In this document: in pieces, positions 27,045 to 35,261 of the stretch | How the letters are laid out: the number at the start of each line of letters is the position of its first letter | How positions within the stretch are numbered: position 1 is the stretch's first letter | Assembly: GCA_963734625.1 (NCBI GenBank) | Contig: CAVTHW010000004.1 | Span: forward strand, 62,001-126,000 | Source: CAVTHW01 sp963734625 | Lineage (GTDB): Bacteria > Acidobacteriota > Terriglobia > Bryobacterales > Bryobacteraceae | Direction: 5' to 3' | Length of the DNA stretch: 64,000 nt | Notes under the pieces: model-generated | Told to the model about the DNA's origin: nothing | Databases searched by the model: none | Seen by the model: only the letters and a program-made list of their open reading frames with translations | Position numbers and translations under genes: made by a program

Positions 27045-27797
27045 ATGAGAAAACCACTGATCGCAGGAAACTGGAAGATGTACAAGAATGCGGAGGAGAC
27101 GTCCGCGTTCTTCAAAGCTTTTCTCCCGCTGGTGGAGAAATCCGAACACTGTGACATCGTGATTTGCCCCCCGTTCCCGAACCTGGCGGTGGCGGCGGTC
27201 GCTGCCCAGTCGAGCAAGGTCGAGATCGGCGGCCAGAACATGTACTGGAAGAAGGAAGGCGCCTTCACGGGCGAAGTTTCCGCTTCCATGCTGCTGGGCG
27301 TGGGCTGCAAATGGGTGATCATTGGGCACAGCGAACGACGCCAGTTCTTCGGTGAGACCGACGAGACGGTTTACGAGAAGACGGTGGCGGCGCTGGAGGC
27401 CGGGTTGATGCCGATCGTGTGTGTGGGCGAGAAACTGGAAGAGCGCGAGGCCGAAAAGACCGAGCCGGTGCTGCTGGCGCAGTTGCTGGGCGGCGTCGGC
27501 AAGCTGAAGTCCGAGCAATTCGCCAAGATTGCCATTGCGTACGAACCGGTGTGGGCCATTGGGACCGGGAAGACGGCCACGCCCGAAATGGCGCAGGCGG
27601 CGCATCGCTACATCCGCTCGATGGTGGCGCGGCACGTGGGCTTTGGCGCGGCGGGGCCGGTGCGGGTGCTCTACGGTGGCAGCGTGAAGCCGGACAACAT
27701 CAAGGGGATCATGGCGCAAGCGGACGTCGACGGCGTGCTGGTGGGCGGGGCGAGCCTAGATCCGCAGTCGTTCGCCGGCATCGTGAATTACAAGTAG
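27045..27797 (+). CDS. tpiA: Triosephosphate isomerase
   Basis: 250-aa glycolytic TIM-barrel enzyme interconverting dihydroxyacetone phosphate and glyceraldehyde 3-phosphate. Catalytic residues are visible: Lys in LIAGNWKMYKN, His in VIIGHSERRQFFGETDE, Glu in IAYEPVWAIGTGKTATPE, with the phosphate-binding YGGSVKPDN and VLVGGASLDPQSF. Length and motifs are complete. AGAAAGGA lies upstream, though about 25 bases from the ATG. It closes the yebC-ruvC group. Confidence 0.97.
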   Translation: MRKPLIAGNWKMYKNAEETSAFFKAFLPLVEKSEHCDIVICPPFPNLAVAAVAAQSSKVEIGGQNMYWKKEGAFTGEVSASMLLGVGCKWVIIGHSERRQFFGETDETVYEKTVAALEAGLMPIVCVGEKLEEREAEKTEPVLLAQLLGGVGKLKSEQFAKIAIAYEPVWAIGTGKTATPEMAQAAHRYIRSMVARHVGFGAAGPVRVLYGGSVKPDNIKGIMAQADVDGVLVGGASLDPQSFAGIVNYK

Positions 27798-27824
27798 GCG
27801 GGGCGGGGGGCGCCCCCGCCGTGG

Positions 27825-28202
27825 TCACACTCTACGCCGAAGCCGATCGATTTCACGGCGATCGCGTTTCGAGGGTCTGCCTTCCCGGAATGCTTCGGAA
27901 TGCGGCAGGGCTTTGCGCTCTTCGGCCAGTTTCAGCCGCAACTCCCGGCTGGCCTCGGTCTCACGGTAGAGCGTCTGCGCAACTACCGCCGGGCCGCGCA
28001 TCTCACTGAGGACCAGAACCTCCACCTGAAAATCGCCGCCGTCGTTCTTCACCCGCAACACGTCGCCGACCCGAACCTCGCGCGCAGCCTTGGCTGCTTG
28101 TCCGTTGAACTCAATCCTGCCGAGTTCACATGCCCGCGCAGCGAGCGAGCGCGTCTTGAAGAACCGGGCGGCCCAGAGCCACTTGTCCATTCTCACCTGC
28201 AT
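27825..28202 (-). CDS. S4-domain RNA-binding protein (Hsp15/HslR-like)
   Basis: 125-aa protein with an S4 domain: VRMDKWLWAARFFKTRSLAA, then LGRIEFNGQAAKAAREVRVG. This matches Hsp15/YrfH, which rescues stalled 50S subunits carrying nascent chains after heat shock. The C-terminal ETEASRELRLKLAEERKALP and basic KRDRREIDRLRRRV tail are typical. The gene is separated from the upstream minus-strand gene by no bases, so they are likely cotranscribed. Confidence 0.88.
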   Translation of the reverse strand: MQVRMDKWLWAARFFKTRSLAARACELGRIEFNGQAAKAAREVRVGDVLRVKNDGGDFQVEVLVLSEMRGPAVVAQTLYRETEASRELRLKLAEERKALPHSEAFREGRPSKRDRREIDRLRRRV

Positions 28203-29102
28203 TCACTTGGCAGGTTGAGACTTGGCGCGGTTGCGCTGCTCGATGCGCAGCAGCTCGCTAGCCATGTCTTCGTAGTACTGCTTGTCCTTCATGCTGGCCC
28301 GAGAGCCCGGGAAGTAGATCAGCATAATCTGGGCCACATCTTCGGCCGCGCCGTCGAAGGTGAAAGCCACCCGGTCGCCTCCAGCCAAGCGGGTGTTGTC
28401 GATCAGCGGGAAATCGAAAGGTCCGAGATGAAACGGCTTGGTTTGCAGTTCCATAACCGGCGGCGTGCCGGTATTCCACACTGTGAGCCGGACCAGAAAC
28501 TCCTGCCGCTGCGGGTCATGGGTCAGGACCTCGACGCGGAAAGTGCGCGGCGGCGCATCGCTCCCCGGAAGATCCAGGGCCTGGTCTCCAAACAAGGCCA
28601 CCGGGCCCTGCTTGAGCTTCTCCAGGTCCACCATGCCGGTTCTGACGGTGGAAGCCTCGCGGATGGCATCCACCTCCCGGCGCACGACCTCCTGGGCCGA
28701 GAAGGTCAGCCGCTTCATCAGCTCCTCGGAGCCCGCTTTGGGCCTGGCGGACAGTGTCCGGTAAACGTCCTTGAAGAGCGGGCTCAGATCCAGAGACTCG
28801 TGGAAGTTGCTGGCCAGCAACTCCAAACGCAAGACGTTGGCCTCCATGTCATCGGTCTTTCTCTCCAGAAACGGCAGGATCGTGGACTGAAACATATCCT
28901 TCCGGAGAGCGCTTTCGGCCTCCTCGCGCCGGTTCATCATGTCGGCGTAGGTTCGGCGCGCGCTCTCCTTCTCCTGCCAACTGGAGGCGTACTGGCCGAT
29001 GATCAGGGTCGTCACCGGGATGACGAGAATCTGCAACCATCGCCAGGGATCCTTATGCTGCGGAGGTGGACTAGGCGGAGCCGGCGCTGGTTCGATAGCC
29101 AT
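28203..29102 (-). CDS. Single-pass membrane protein of unknown function
   Basis: 299 aa. A proline-rich cytoplasmic N-terminus (PAPAPPSPPPQHKDPW) is followed by one membrane helix (WLQILVIPVTTLIIGQY, about 27-43), then a helical region with charged heptads (WQEKESARRTYADMMNRREE), probably coiled coil, and a C-terminal beta-rich domain. No family is recognised. The start at 29102 gives a compact N-terminus; longer in-frame codons run into the neighbouring gene. It abuts the S4 protein gene. Confidence 0.65.
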   Translation of the reverse strand: MAIEPAPAPPSPPPQHKDPWRWLQILVIPVTTLIIGQYASSWQEKESARRTYADMMNRREEAESALRKDMFQSTILPFLERKTDDMEANVLRLELLASNFHESLDLSPLFKDVYRTLSARPKAGSEELMKRLTFSAQEVVRREVDAIREASTVRTGMVDLEKLKQGPVALFGDQALDLPGSDAPPRTFRVEVLTHDPQRQEFLVRLTVWNTGTPPVMELQTKPFHLGPFDFPLIDNTRLAGGDRVAFTFDGAAEDVAQIMLIYFPGSRASMKDKQYYEDMASELLRIEQRNRAKSQPAK

Positions 29103-29107
29103 GGATG

Positions 29108-29434
29108 TCACCGCCGGACGAGGGTGTACTTGCCGTCTTGCACTTGCAGCTCGAAGTCGGCCGAAACAGGTTCGCTTTGGGAAGGGATAGTAGCCGCCGG
29201 CTTCTGGCCCTTGTAGGTCAGCGTGATCGTACAGCGGCCCGTTTTCTGCAGGTTCACGCGATAGGCTCCGAAATTGTCGGTCTTGCCTTTCGCTTGTTCG
29301 CCGGAGCAATCGACTACCACTTCAGTGCCGCTGGCAACCGCTTTGCCTCCCTCGGTCAAAGTGCCGAAGATCTGGCCGCCGAACAGTGGCAGGGCGAATC
29401 CCAGGGCCCCCAGGAATATCAATTTTTTGGTCAT
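29108..29434 (-). CDS. Small secreted beta-sandwich protein
   Basis: 108 aa with a signal peptide (KKLIFLGALGFALPLFGGQ). The mature part reads IFGTLTEGGKAVASGTEVVV then GKTDNFGAYRVNLQKTGRCT, the pattern of a carboxypeptidase-regulatory-like or transthyretin-like beta sandwich found in many secreted acidobacterial proteins. It starts an apparent minus-strand group with the membrane protein 5 bases downstream, suggesting one operon. AAAGGAGCG precedes the ATG. Confidence 0.7.
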   Translation of the reverse strand: MTKKLIFLGALGFALPLFGGQIFGTLTEGGKAVASGTEVVVDCSGEQAKGKTDNFGAYRVNLQKTGRCTITLTYKGQKPAATIPSQSEPVSADFELQVQDGKYTLVRR

Positions 29435-29520
29435 GGCGCTCCTTTCACTCCGACTCCAGGGTAACAGCTTGCCAGAGGAGTGGGCACTCCCTCGGAAACC
29501 GGCGTTGCCGGAGGCGAGGC

Positions 29521-31566
29521 TTACTTAGTGGCAGTGGCGGCGGCGGGCAGAAAGTTCTCCATCACCCAGACTTCGCCTCTTTCCCCGCCGGCGGTGAAAG
29601 CGATATGCCGCCCGTCCGGATGGACGGAGAGATGGCGCATATTCTCCCCTGTGATCCCCAGTTTTCGGGGTTCGCCGCCTTGGACGGGGACCAACCACAG
29701 CTCGTCTTTCGAACCACCGGGGCTGGCCCGCCTGGCGAGGAGCACGCTCTGGCCGTCAGGCGCCCATGCGATCTTGCCGGACTCGAAGCTCGATCCGTCT
29801 CCGCGCAGCAACTCGCGCGCTTCTCCTCCCGCAGCCGGCATGACCTTGATGATCTTCGATCCCGATTCAGAAACTTGAAAGGCCAACTGCCGCCCGTCGC
29901 GCGACACAACCAGATTGCCTGCATAATTAGAGGAGCTATCGACGAGGCTATGCAGTTCTTTCTCCTGGCCAGTCTGGAGATCCCGCAACACAATGAAACG
30001 CCCACGATGGTAGAAAATCGCCTTGCCGTCGCGGGACCAAGCTGGTGACCAGCCCCCTCTGGCCAAGGGGAAAGGACTGAAGTCGCCGGTCTGGACGTCG
30101 ATGAGGAACCTGCCGAAACTACCGGCAGGATGTTCTGCGGTAGCAAGCAAGGAGCGGCCGTCAGGGGACCAGTGAACCTGGGTCACCTGGTCGAGCTTGG
30201 ACGCGAGTTCATGCACTGCCCCGGTTTCGGTGGAGCGGATGCAAAGCGCCCTGGCTCCCCACGCCCCGGGACCTCGCTTCGAAAGGAAGATCAACTCCCG
30301 GCCGTCCGGCGACCAGTCGGGCCTGCTATTGGATCCCACCAAGCGCTGGGTAGCCAGACTCGGCGCAGAAATGAGTTTGCCTGTGGCAAGATCAAGCTCG
30401 GCGATGTACACATCATTCATCTCCATCCGGACGCCGTAGTAGTACGAGCCGTTTCGGGTAAACCCCATTGCGGCGAGGTCCATCCCCAGGTCTGGCTTGA
30501 CCAACTCGAGAGTTCCCTGGGATTTGCCGTCAGCAACTTGAATCCACCAGGCGCCCATGGTTCCGGTGCGGTTGCTGAGGAACAGGATTCTCTTGCCATC
30601 TGGCGTCCAGGCGGGATCGACATCGTTAGCCGGGTGCTGAACCAGTGGGGTCTCGCGCCCCCCGTCCAAGGCAAGCACGAATATGTCCTTCTCCGCGGAT
30701 CCAAGGCGCTGCGGATAAGCGTATGCGATATAGCGGCCGTCGGGAGAGAACCGAGGGCGTGCGAGCGATTGCTCGTCGAAGGTCTTCAGCACTCGCACGG
30801 AACCGTCCCCCACGGAAATCAGCGCCATCTGGCTGGTCCCGCCTCTTATGTTGAGGACGGCCAGAATGCTCTTGCCGTCCGGGGACCAATCGGCGAGCCA
30901 TCCCCCCGCCTCAGCGTTTCTGTAAAGAACGCGAGGCTTGGTCCCATCCAGCCCGACCACGCGCACTTCATAGAGCGAGTCCTGATACCAGGTGTAAGCC
31001 ACCTGCTTGCCGTCCGGGGATGGTATCGAAGTATAGGCGGAATCATCAATACTTTGGCGTTGGGTGAGCTGTCGTATCTGCCCGGTGGCGAGGTCGTAAA
31101 CTTTCACGTTTTCACTCGAATCGCGGAAAGTCAGATAGGCGCCGTCGCGGGAGGGCGCCCCAAAAACATCCGTATTGGGAATCCCGACCCGGCGGACTGT
31201 GATTGTGGAAGGTTCAGCGGACTTCAACGCGGTGAGCCGTGCACGGGCTTCGGCTACAGCCCCGGCCTGGTTCGGAAAGCGGCTCAGCACTTGCTCGTAT
31301 GCCTTGCGCGCCTCGGTATCGCCGAGCTTTTCATAGCACTCGCCCATCCGGAGCAGCGCCTTGGCGGCTACCGCCTGGTCGCGGTTCTGAGCGAGCTTCT
31401 TGTACTGCTCGATGGCGCCCTTCAAGTCGCCGTCGACCACTTCTTTCTTGATTGCGGACTGAAGCGCCACTTCCGCCCGGCTGTCCTTTACTTGACCCGG
31501 CGCGTAGCCGGTTGATAGAACCGCGCCGAGCGCCGCGACCAGCAGCAATAGCGTTGATGCTTTCAT
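29521..31566 (-). CDS. Secreted TPR plus TolB-type beta-propeller protein (copy 1)
   Basis: 681 aa with a signal peptide (MKASTLLLLVAALGAVLS). A TPR-like region follows (GDLKGAIEQYKKLAQ, AAKALLRMGECYEKLGDTEA, about 45-120), then a TolB/WD40-type beta-propeller with repeated SPDG(K/R) motifs to the end. The last residues, VWVMENFLPAAATATK, closely resemble the end of the paralogue at 35885-37975. GGAGGAAA stands just before the ATG. It is the third gene of an operon with a sensor kinase and response regulator. It probably acts outside the cytoplasm, by binding proteins or glycans; no enzyme motif is visible. Confidence 0.85.
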   Translation of the reverse strand: MKASTLLLLVAALGAVLSTGYAPGQVKDSRAEVALQSAIKKEVVDGDLKGAIEQYKKLAQNRDQAVAAKALLRMGECYEKLGDTEARKAYEQVLSRFPNQAGAVAEARARLTALKSAEPSTITVRRVGIPNTDVFGAPSRDGAYLTFRDSSENVKVYDLATGQIRQLTQRQSIDDSAYTSIPSPDGKQVAYTWYQDSLYEVRVVGLDGTKPRVLYRNAEAGGWLADWSPDGKSILAVLNIRGGTSQMALISVGDGSVRVLKTFDEQSLARPRFSPDGRYIAYAYPQRLGSAEKDIFVLALDGGRETPLVQHPANDVDPAWTPDGKRILFLSNRTGTMGAWWIQVADGKSQGTLELVKPDLGMDLAAMGFTRNGSYYYGVRMEMNDVYIAELDLATGKLISAPSLATQRLVGSNSRPDWSPDGRELIFLSKRGPGAWGARALCIRSTETGAVHELASKLDQVTQVHWSPDGRSLLATAEHPAGSFGRFLIDVQTGDFSPFPLARGGWSPAWSRDGKAIFYHRGRFIVLRDLQTGQEKELHSLVDSSSNYAGNLVVSRDGRQLAFQVSESGSKIIKVMPAAGGEARELLRGDGSSFESGKIAWAPDGQSVLLARRASPGGSKDELWLVPVQGGEPRKLGITGENMRHLSVHPDGRHIAFTAGGERGEVWVMENFLPAAATATK

Positions 31567-31624
31567 CCTGATTTCCTCCTGCACACCCAGGCTACGACGC
31601 GAGTGTCCGGCTCCTGTCCGTGCA

Positions 31625-31641
31625 ATTGTCAGGATTCGGTG
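31625..31641 (-). promoter_or_regulatory. Candidate response-regulator box upstream of propeller gene 1
   Basis: In the 79-bp gap before the propeller gene, plus-strand bases 31625-31636 are ATTGTCAGGATT, identical to 34296-34307 upstream of the kinase of the same operon. TTCGGTG at 31635-31641 recurs before both genes of operon 2. This suggests an internal promoter controlled by the adjacent OmpR-type regulator. Confidence 0.45.
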
Positions 31642-31645
31642 AAGC

Positions 31646-32320
31646 TTAGCCATCGAAACGGTATCCCATTCCGCGCACGCTCAAAACATAACGGGGTCGA
31701 GAAGGCTCAGGCTCGATCTTCTTCCGCAGCGTGACGACGTGGTTGTCCACGACGCGGTCGGTGACGAACGTGTCATGCCCCCAGACGAGATCCAGCAATT
31801 GCTCCCGGCTGAGGACCCGGCCTCGGTTGCGCACAAACGCGGCGAGCAGCTTGAATTCGAGGGCCGTGAGCTCCATCGGCTGGCCGGCGCGGCGCAGCTC
31901 ACAGCGCCCGAAATCCACCTCCAGATCGCCGAACCGGTACGCCTGCGACTGGTCCTCTCCAGTGCGGCGCAGCGCAGCCTTTATGCGGGCGCGCAGCTCG
32001 CGAGGGCTGAAGGGCTTGGTCACGTAATCGTCCGCCCCGAGTTCCAATCCCATAACCTTTTCGGCTTCCTGGGCCTTGGCGGTCAGCAGGATGATGGGCG
32101 TCTTGGAGCCGCCGCGCCGCAGTTCGCGGCAGACCTCGAAACCATCCTTGCCCGGCAGCATAACGTCGAGCAGGATTAAGTCGAAGGTCTCCCTGGCTGC
32201 CCGCTGAAGCGCGCTCTCGCCGTCCGATTCCAGCTCGACGTCATAACCTTCGGTCTGCAGGTCCACGCGCAGACCAAACGCGATTCCGGGGTCGTCTTCC
32301 ACCACGAGGATGCGTTTCAT
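31646..32320 (-). CDS. OmpR-family response regulator (copy 1)
   Basis: 224-aa two-domain regulator. The receiver has acidic residues in VVEDDPG, phosphoacceptor D52 in LILLDVMLPGKDG and the conserved lysine K102 in VTKPFSPREL. The C-terminal winged helix carries DLVWGHDTFVTDRVVDNHVV and ends YVLSVRGMGYRFDG. Its ATG overlaps the kinase stop by 4 bases (ATGA), so the two are a cognate pair. It should bind direct-repeat DNA and control the operon itself and perhaps the propeller gene. The paralogue at 38053 is clearly related along its whole length. Confidence 0.93.
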   Translation of the reverse strand: MKRILVVEDDPGIAFGLRVDLQTEGYDVELESDGESALQRAARETFDLILLDVMLPGKDGFEVCRELRRGGSKTPIILLTAKAQEAEKVMGLELGADDYVTKPFSPRELRARIKAALRRTGEDQSQAYRFGDLEVDFGRCELRRAGQPMELTALEFKLLAAFVRNRGRVLSREQLLDLVWGHDTFVTDRVVDNHVVTLRKKIEPEPSRPRYVLSVRGMGYRFDG

Positions 32321-34251
32321 GCCACCTTCTCCAACGGCAACAGGACGGTAAACGTGCTCCCCTGGCCGGGTTCGCTCTCCACCAAGATCTCCCCATCATG
32401 CGCCTCGATGATGTGGCGCGCCATGGCGAGGCCGATGCCGGTGCCCTTGATGTTGGAGGCCCTGGAGCCGGCGCCCCGGACGAACTTCTTGAAGATCTCC
32501 TTGCGCTCCGCGGCCGGAATTCCCATGCCCCGGTCCCGGACATGGATTGCCAGCCGCCCGCCGTCGCGCGCCATCTCGACCCAGACGGTCCGGCAGTCCG
32601 GCGAGTACTTTACCGCATTATCGAGCAGGTTCCATAGCGCCAGGCCGAATGCTTCGCGGTCGGCCCGGACGAGCGGGTATTCTCCCGCCTCCGCGAGTTC
32701 AATGCGGTAACCCTGGGCGGCGGCCTTCTCCTGGAATTCGGCTACCAGGTCGCGGACCAGCGCCGCGGGATCGAGATCCTCGAGGCGATAACGGAAGGCG
32801 CGCGCCTCCAGACGTCCGAAGTTGAGCACCGACTCGACGAGCCTCTGAAGCCGCTCGCTCTCGCGGGACAGGATGGCGTAGGATTCCTGGCGCAATTCCT
32901 CCGTAGGGATCCTGCCTTTGGACAGCATGTCCGAAAGCTGGCGCAGCGAGGTGAGCGGAGTCCGGAATTCATGCGACACCGCCGACACGAACTCGGATTG
33001 CAGCCTGGCCACGGCGTGCTCCCGAGTGATGGAGCGCAGGATGAAATAAGAGCCGGCCAACAGGACCAGCGCCAACACCGCGAACCCGGCCAGCAGCAAG
33101 CGGCGGCGCGCGGCCAAACCCGCCGAGTCTCCGCCGGAATCGGCGCTCGTCAGGTGCAGAGTCGCGGGCAGCCTGGTAGCAGCGGCCGTTCGTACAGCCT
33201 GCCGGGCGTTCTTCTCCACCGAGCCGAGCATCACCTGCCCATCCGCATCCACCAGGGCGCCCCGCACACGCTGGCCTTTGAGAGCGGCTTCCCAGACCGG
33301 TCCGAGGCAGCCGGGCCCAGCCAGCACCGCGGCGAGCCGTCCCGTATCCGCTGTCCAGGAGATCAGCACCGGCCTCGATTCCATCCGCAGAATCCGGCGT
33401 CCTCGCGATCCCTGCCCGGCAAGCCACTGGTCGTAGATCCACTCCACAGCGTCCGAAAGCGCCAGCGCGTCCTGCTCGCGCTCGGTCAAGGGCCCGGCGC
33501 CGGACCAGCGCCGGGCCTCTTCCACATGAAACTCCCAGACGGCACGCGGCAAGGTCCAGCGGCCCGTCGCGAGAGCCGAATACATGAGCGAGGCTTCCTG
33601 GCGGAGTGCGTCGCGCTTCCCCAGCGCCTCCAGCACGCTCGATCGCGCCTCGCGGGCCATCAGTTCCGCGGGCAGCCCCATGACGCGGACGGGGCCAAGC
33701 TGAGCCAGTTCGCCGTAAGCTTCGAGTGCTTCCTCATTGCGGCCGGCCTTGTGGAGGTTCCGCCCCAGCCGCAGCAAGGCGCCGGCGCGCACCCTTGGGT
33801 CCGGCGACCGTGCCAGCGGCCGGAAGAGCTCGGCGGCCTGGGCCGGATCGTTGCGCTGAAACTCCAGCTTTTCGCCCTCGGCGAAGGTTGCCGCGGGCGG
33901 CTCATCACTCACTGGAGCCGCCGGGTAGAAGAGCACGCGGCCGGGTGGGTAAATATTGACGGCGCGTTCCGCCGCGAGCAGGACCACCACGCCCTCCGGC
34001 GGATCCTTCGCGGCAGGGCCCGGAAGGAAGTTCAGATAGTTGTCAAGATCCGAGAAGCTCCTCTCCAGCCAGGCCACCACGTGGTCCGCCGCGAGGTCCA
34101 GGCGCTCCTGCACCCGCTGACTTTCGAGCGAGCGGTCCTGCTTCAGCACCTGCCAGCCGAGCCAACCCAAGGCGCCGCCCGAGACCAGCATGATGGCGAG
34201 GAAGATCGCCAGGACGTGGCGGGGCGGGCGAAGCCACTGTGCAAACGGCAT
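32317..34251 (-). CDS. Membrane sensor histidine kinase with periplasmic TPR-like region (copy 1)
   Basis: 644 aa. A first membrane helix (VLAIFLAIMLVSGGALGWLG) and a second at about 383-405 enclose a large periplasmic domain. In that domain GEKLEFQRNDPAQAAELFRP and GALLRLGRNLHKAGRNEEAL resemble TPR repeats. The cytoplasmic part has H427 in SAVSHEFRTPLTSLRQ (HisKA), N-box WNLLDNAVKYSPD, G1 RDRGMGIPA and G2 GTGIGLAMARH. There is no PAS, HAMP or Cache domain that I can see. It is the first gene of the operon. The signal is unknown; the TPR-like fold suggests protein or peptide sensing. Confidence 0.92.
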   Translation of the reverse strand: MPFAQWLRPPRHVLAIFLAIMLVSGGALGWLGWQVLKQDRSLESQRVQERLDLAADHVVAWLERSFSDLDNYLNFLPGPAAKDPPEGVVVLLAAERAVNIYPPGRVLFYPAAPVSDEPPAATFAEGEKLEFQRNDPAQAAELFRPLARSPDPRVRAGALLRLGRNLHKAGRNEEALEAYGELAQLGPVRVMGLPAELMAREARSSVLEALGKRDALRQEASLMYSALATGRWTLPRAVWEFHVEEARRWSGAGPLTEREQDALALSDAVEWIYDQWLAGQGSRGRRILRMESRPVLISWTADTGRLAAVLAGPGCLGPVWEAALKGQRVRGALVDADGQVMLGSVEKNARQAVRTAAATRLPATLHLTSADSGGDSAGLAARRRLLLAGFAVLALVLLAGSYFILRSITREHAVARLQSEFVSAVSHEFRTPLTSLRQLSDMLSKGRIPTEELRQESYAILSRESERLQRLVESVLNFGRLEARAFRYRLEDLDPAALVRDLVAEFQEKAAAQGYRIELAEAGEYPLVRADREAFGLALWNLLDNAVKYSPDCRTVWVEMARDGGRLAIHVRDRGMGIPAAERKEIFKKFVRGAGSRASNIKGTGIGLAMARHIIEAHDGEILVESEPGQGSTFTVLLPLEKVA

Positions 34252-34261
34252 CGGTAGCTAG

Positions 34262-34307
34262 ATTATAGCGGGGCGGGTCACAATTGAATGCAGCTATTGT
34301 CAGGATT
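34262..34307 (-). promoter_or_regulatory. Promoter and regulator box of kinase operon 1
   Basis: On the minus strand a perfect TATAAT lies at 34267-34262, 11 bases before the kinase ATG, implying a very short leader. Upstream, 34296-34307 holds the 12-mer ATTGTCAGGATT (plus strand), also found before the propeller gene of the same operon. No good -35 is present, as expected for an activator-dependent promoter. Confidence 0.45.
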
Positions 34308-34332
34308 GTGTTTTGCCGTTCACAAGGCAGAC

Positions 34333-34370
34333 GCCGGTTCAGTCGAGCAGGGTCCGGACGGGGGGCCAGG
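34333..34370 (+). repeat. Direct repeat equal to the mazF 3' end, left copy
   Basis: Bases 34333-34360 match 35225-35252 with one mismatch in 28, and the similarity continues for about ten more bases with a one-base length difference. The right copy is the real 3' end of mazF including its stop codon; this left copy is an isolated remnant. The two bracket the RHH-GNAT module. Confidence 0.8.
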
Positions 34371-34389
34371 TAGCAGAGCGCGACACCGG

Positions 34390-34426
34390 TTGACCGGCTG
34401 CCATAGAAAATACTAGAATTATCTAG
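34390..34426 (+). promoter_or_regulatory. Sigma-70 promoter with overlapping operator for the RHH-GNAT module
   Basis: TTGACC at 34390-34395 and TAGAAT at 34414-34419 are spaced by 18 bases. A perfect dyad CTAGA-ATTA-TCTAG (34413-34426) overlaps the -10, and GGAAAGAG then leads to the ATG at 34439. This is the arrangement expected of an autorepressed toxin-antitoxin operon with an RHH repressor. Confidence 0.6.
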
Positions 34427-34438
34427 GAAAGAGTATAT

Positions 34439-34714
34439 ATGCAAAGGGATGTCCAGGTCTCGACAGTGGTCTCCTCCGCAACCCGCACGTTATTGGAGAA
34501 GTATGTCCGCGCCACCGGAGTCAAGAAGGGCTATCTGATCGAGGAAGCCCTCCTCCATCACCTGAGGGCTCTCGAAGCGCTTCCGCGAGACATCATCATG
34601 CCCCCGCGGCTGGTGGTCTCACTGCGCTCTGGCGGCGAAATCGTGAAGCGCGCGACGGCTCGGGCAAGGCCCACGAAGGAGCTTCGGACACTCCTGAGGG
34701 GCGATGGAGATTAG
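34439..34714 (+). CDS. Ribbon-helix-helix-type antitoxin partner of GNAT toxin
   Basis: 91 aa. The N-terminal part (VSTVVSSATRTLLEKYVRAT then KKGYLIEEALLHHLRALEAL) has the beta-helix-helix pattern of an RHH DNA-binding domain. The C-terminal ARPTKELRTLLRG tail would wrap the toxin. The stop overlaps the acetyltransferase start by 11 bases, typical of type II toxin-antitoxin pairs. It is preceded by a promoter with an operator-like dyad. The match is by architecture and neighbour, not a specific named family. Confidence 0.7.
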   Translation: MQRDVQVSTVVSSATRTLLEKYVRATGVKKGYLIEEALLHHLRALEALPRDIIMPPRLVVSLRSGGEIVKRATARARPTKELRTLLRGDGD

Positions 34715-35225
34715 GGCGCTCCGGGAATCGGACAACCGGTCGGTTTTCAACTCCGGGGACCTGGACCTGGACCGCTTCTTCCAGAAATACGCCGGTCAAA
34801 ACCAGTTTCGTCATCACATAGGAGCTACTTACGTGGCGGTCGAAGGAGACCGCACAGCCGGCTACGCGACGGTTGCGCCCGGACACGTCGAAATCGAGAG
34901 CCTGCCTGCCGGACAGCGCAAGAAGTTGCCGCAGTACCCTCTGCCGATTCTGCGGCTGGCCCGTCTGGCGGTGGATCAGTCATTCCAGGGACAGGGCCTC
35001 GGCAAACAACTGCTTCGCTTTGTGCTGAACCTGGCGGTAGAGATGGCAGGGAATCTGGGCTGCGTTGGGGTGGTCGTGGACGCGAAGCCTGAGGCGATGC
35101 CGTTCTACCGGCAATTCGGGTTCATCGTGCTCGAAGTGGTCGAAGGTGAGTCGCCGGCGAGGCCTCTGCCCACGGCGATGTTCCTGTCTGTGCGAGATAT
35201 AGCCGCAGCCTCTCAAGAGCGCTAG
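34704..35225 (+). CDS. GNAT-family acetyltransferase, TacT/AtaT-like toxin
   Basis: 173-aa GNAT protein. IRALRESDNRSVFNSGDLDL and RFFQKYAGQNQF form the N-terminus typical of toxins that acetylate aminoacyl-tRNA. LRLARLAVDQSFQGQGLGKQ contains the acetyl-CoA-binding Q-x-x-G-x-G loop, and AMPFYRQFGF holds the conserved Tyr. It would block translation by acetylating the amino group of charged tRNA unless held by the RHH partner. The overlap with the antitoxin frame supports a toxin role over a housekeeping acetyltransferase. Confidence 0.8.
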   Translation: MEIRALRESDNRSVFNSGDLDLDRFFQKYAGQNQFRHHIGATYVAVEGDRTAGYATVAPGHVEIESLPAGQRKKLPQYPLPILRLARLAVDQSFQGQGLGKQLLRFVLNLAVEMAGNLGCVGVVVDAKPEAMPFYRQFGFIVLEVVEGESPARPLPTAMFLSVRDIAAASQER

Positions 35226-35261
35226 CCGGTTCAGTCGAGCAAGGTCCGGACGCGGGCCAGG
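35225..35261 (+). repeat. Direct repeat at mazF 3' end, right copy
   Basis: Right-hand copy of the 28-37-bp repeat at 34333-34370. It overlaps the last base of the GNAT gene stop region and the last codons of convergent mazF, so the intact mazF end forms one border of the RHH-GNAT module. Confidence 0.8.
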
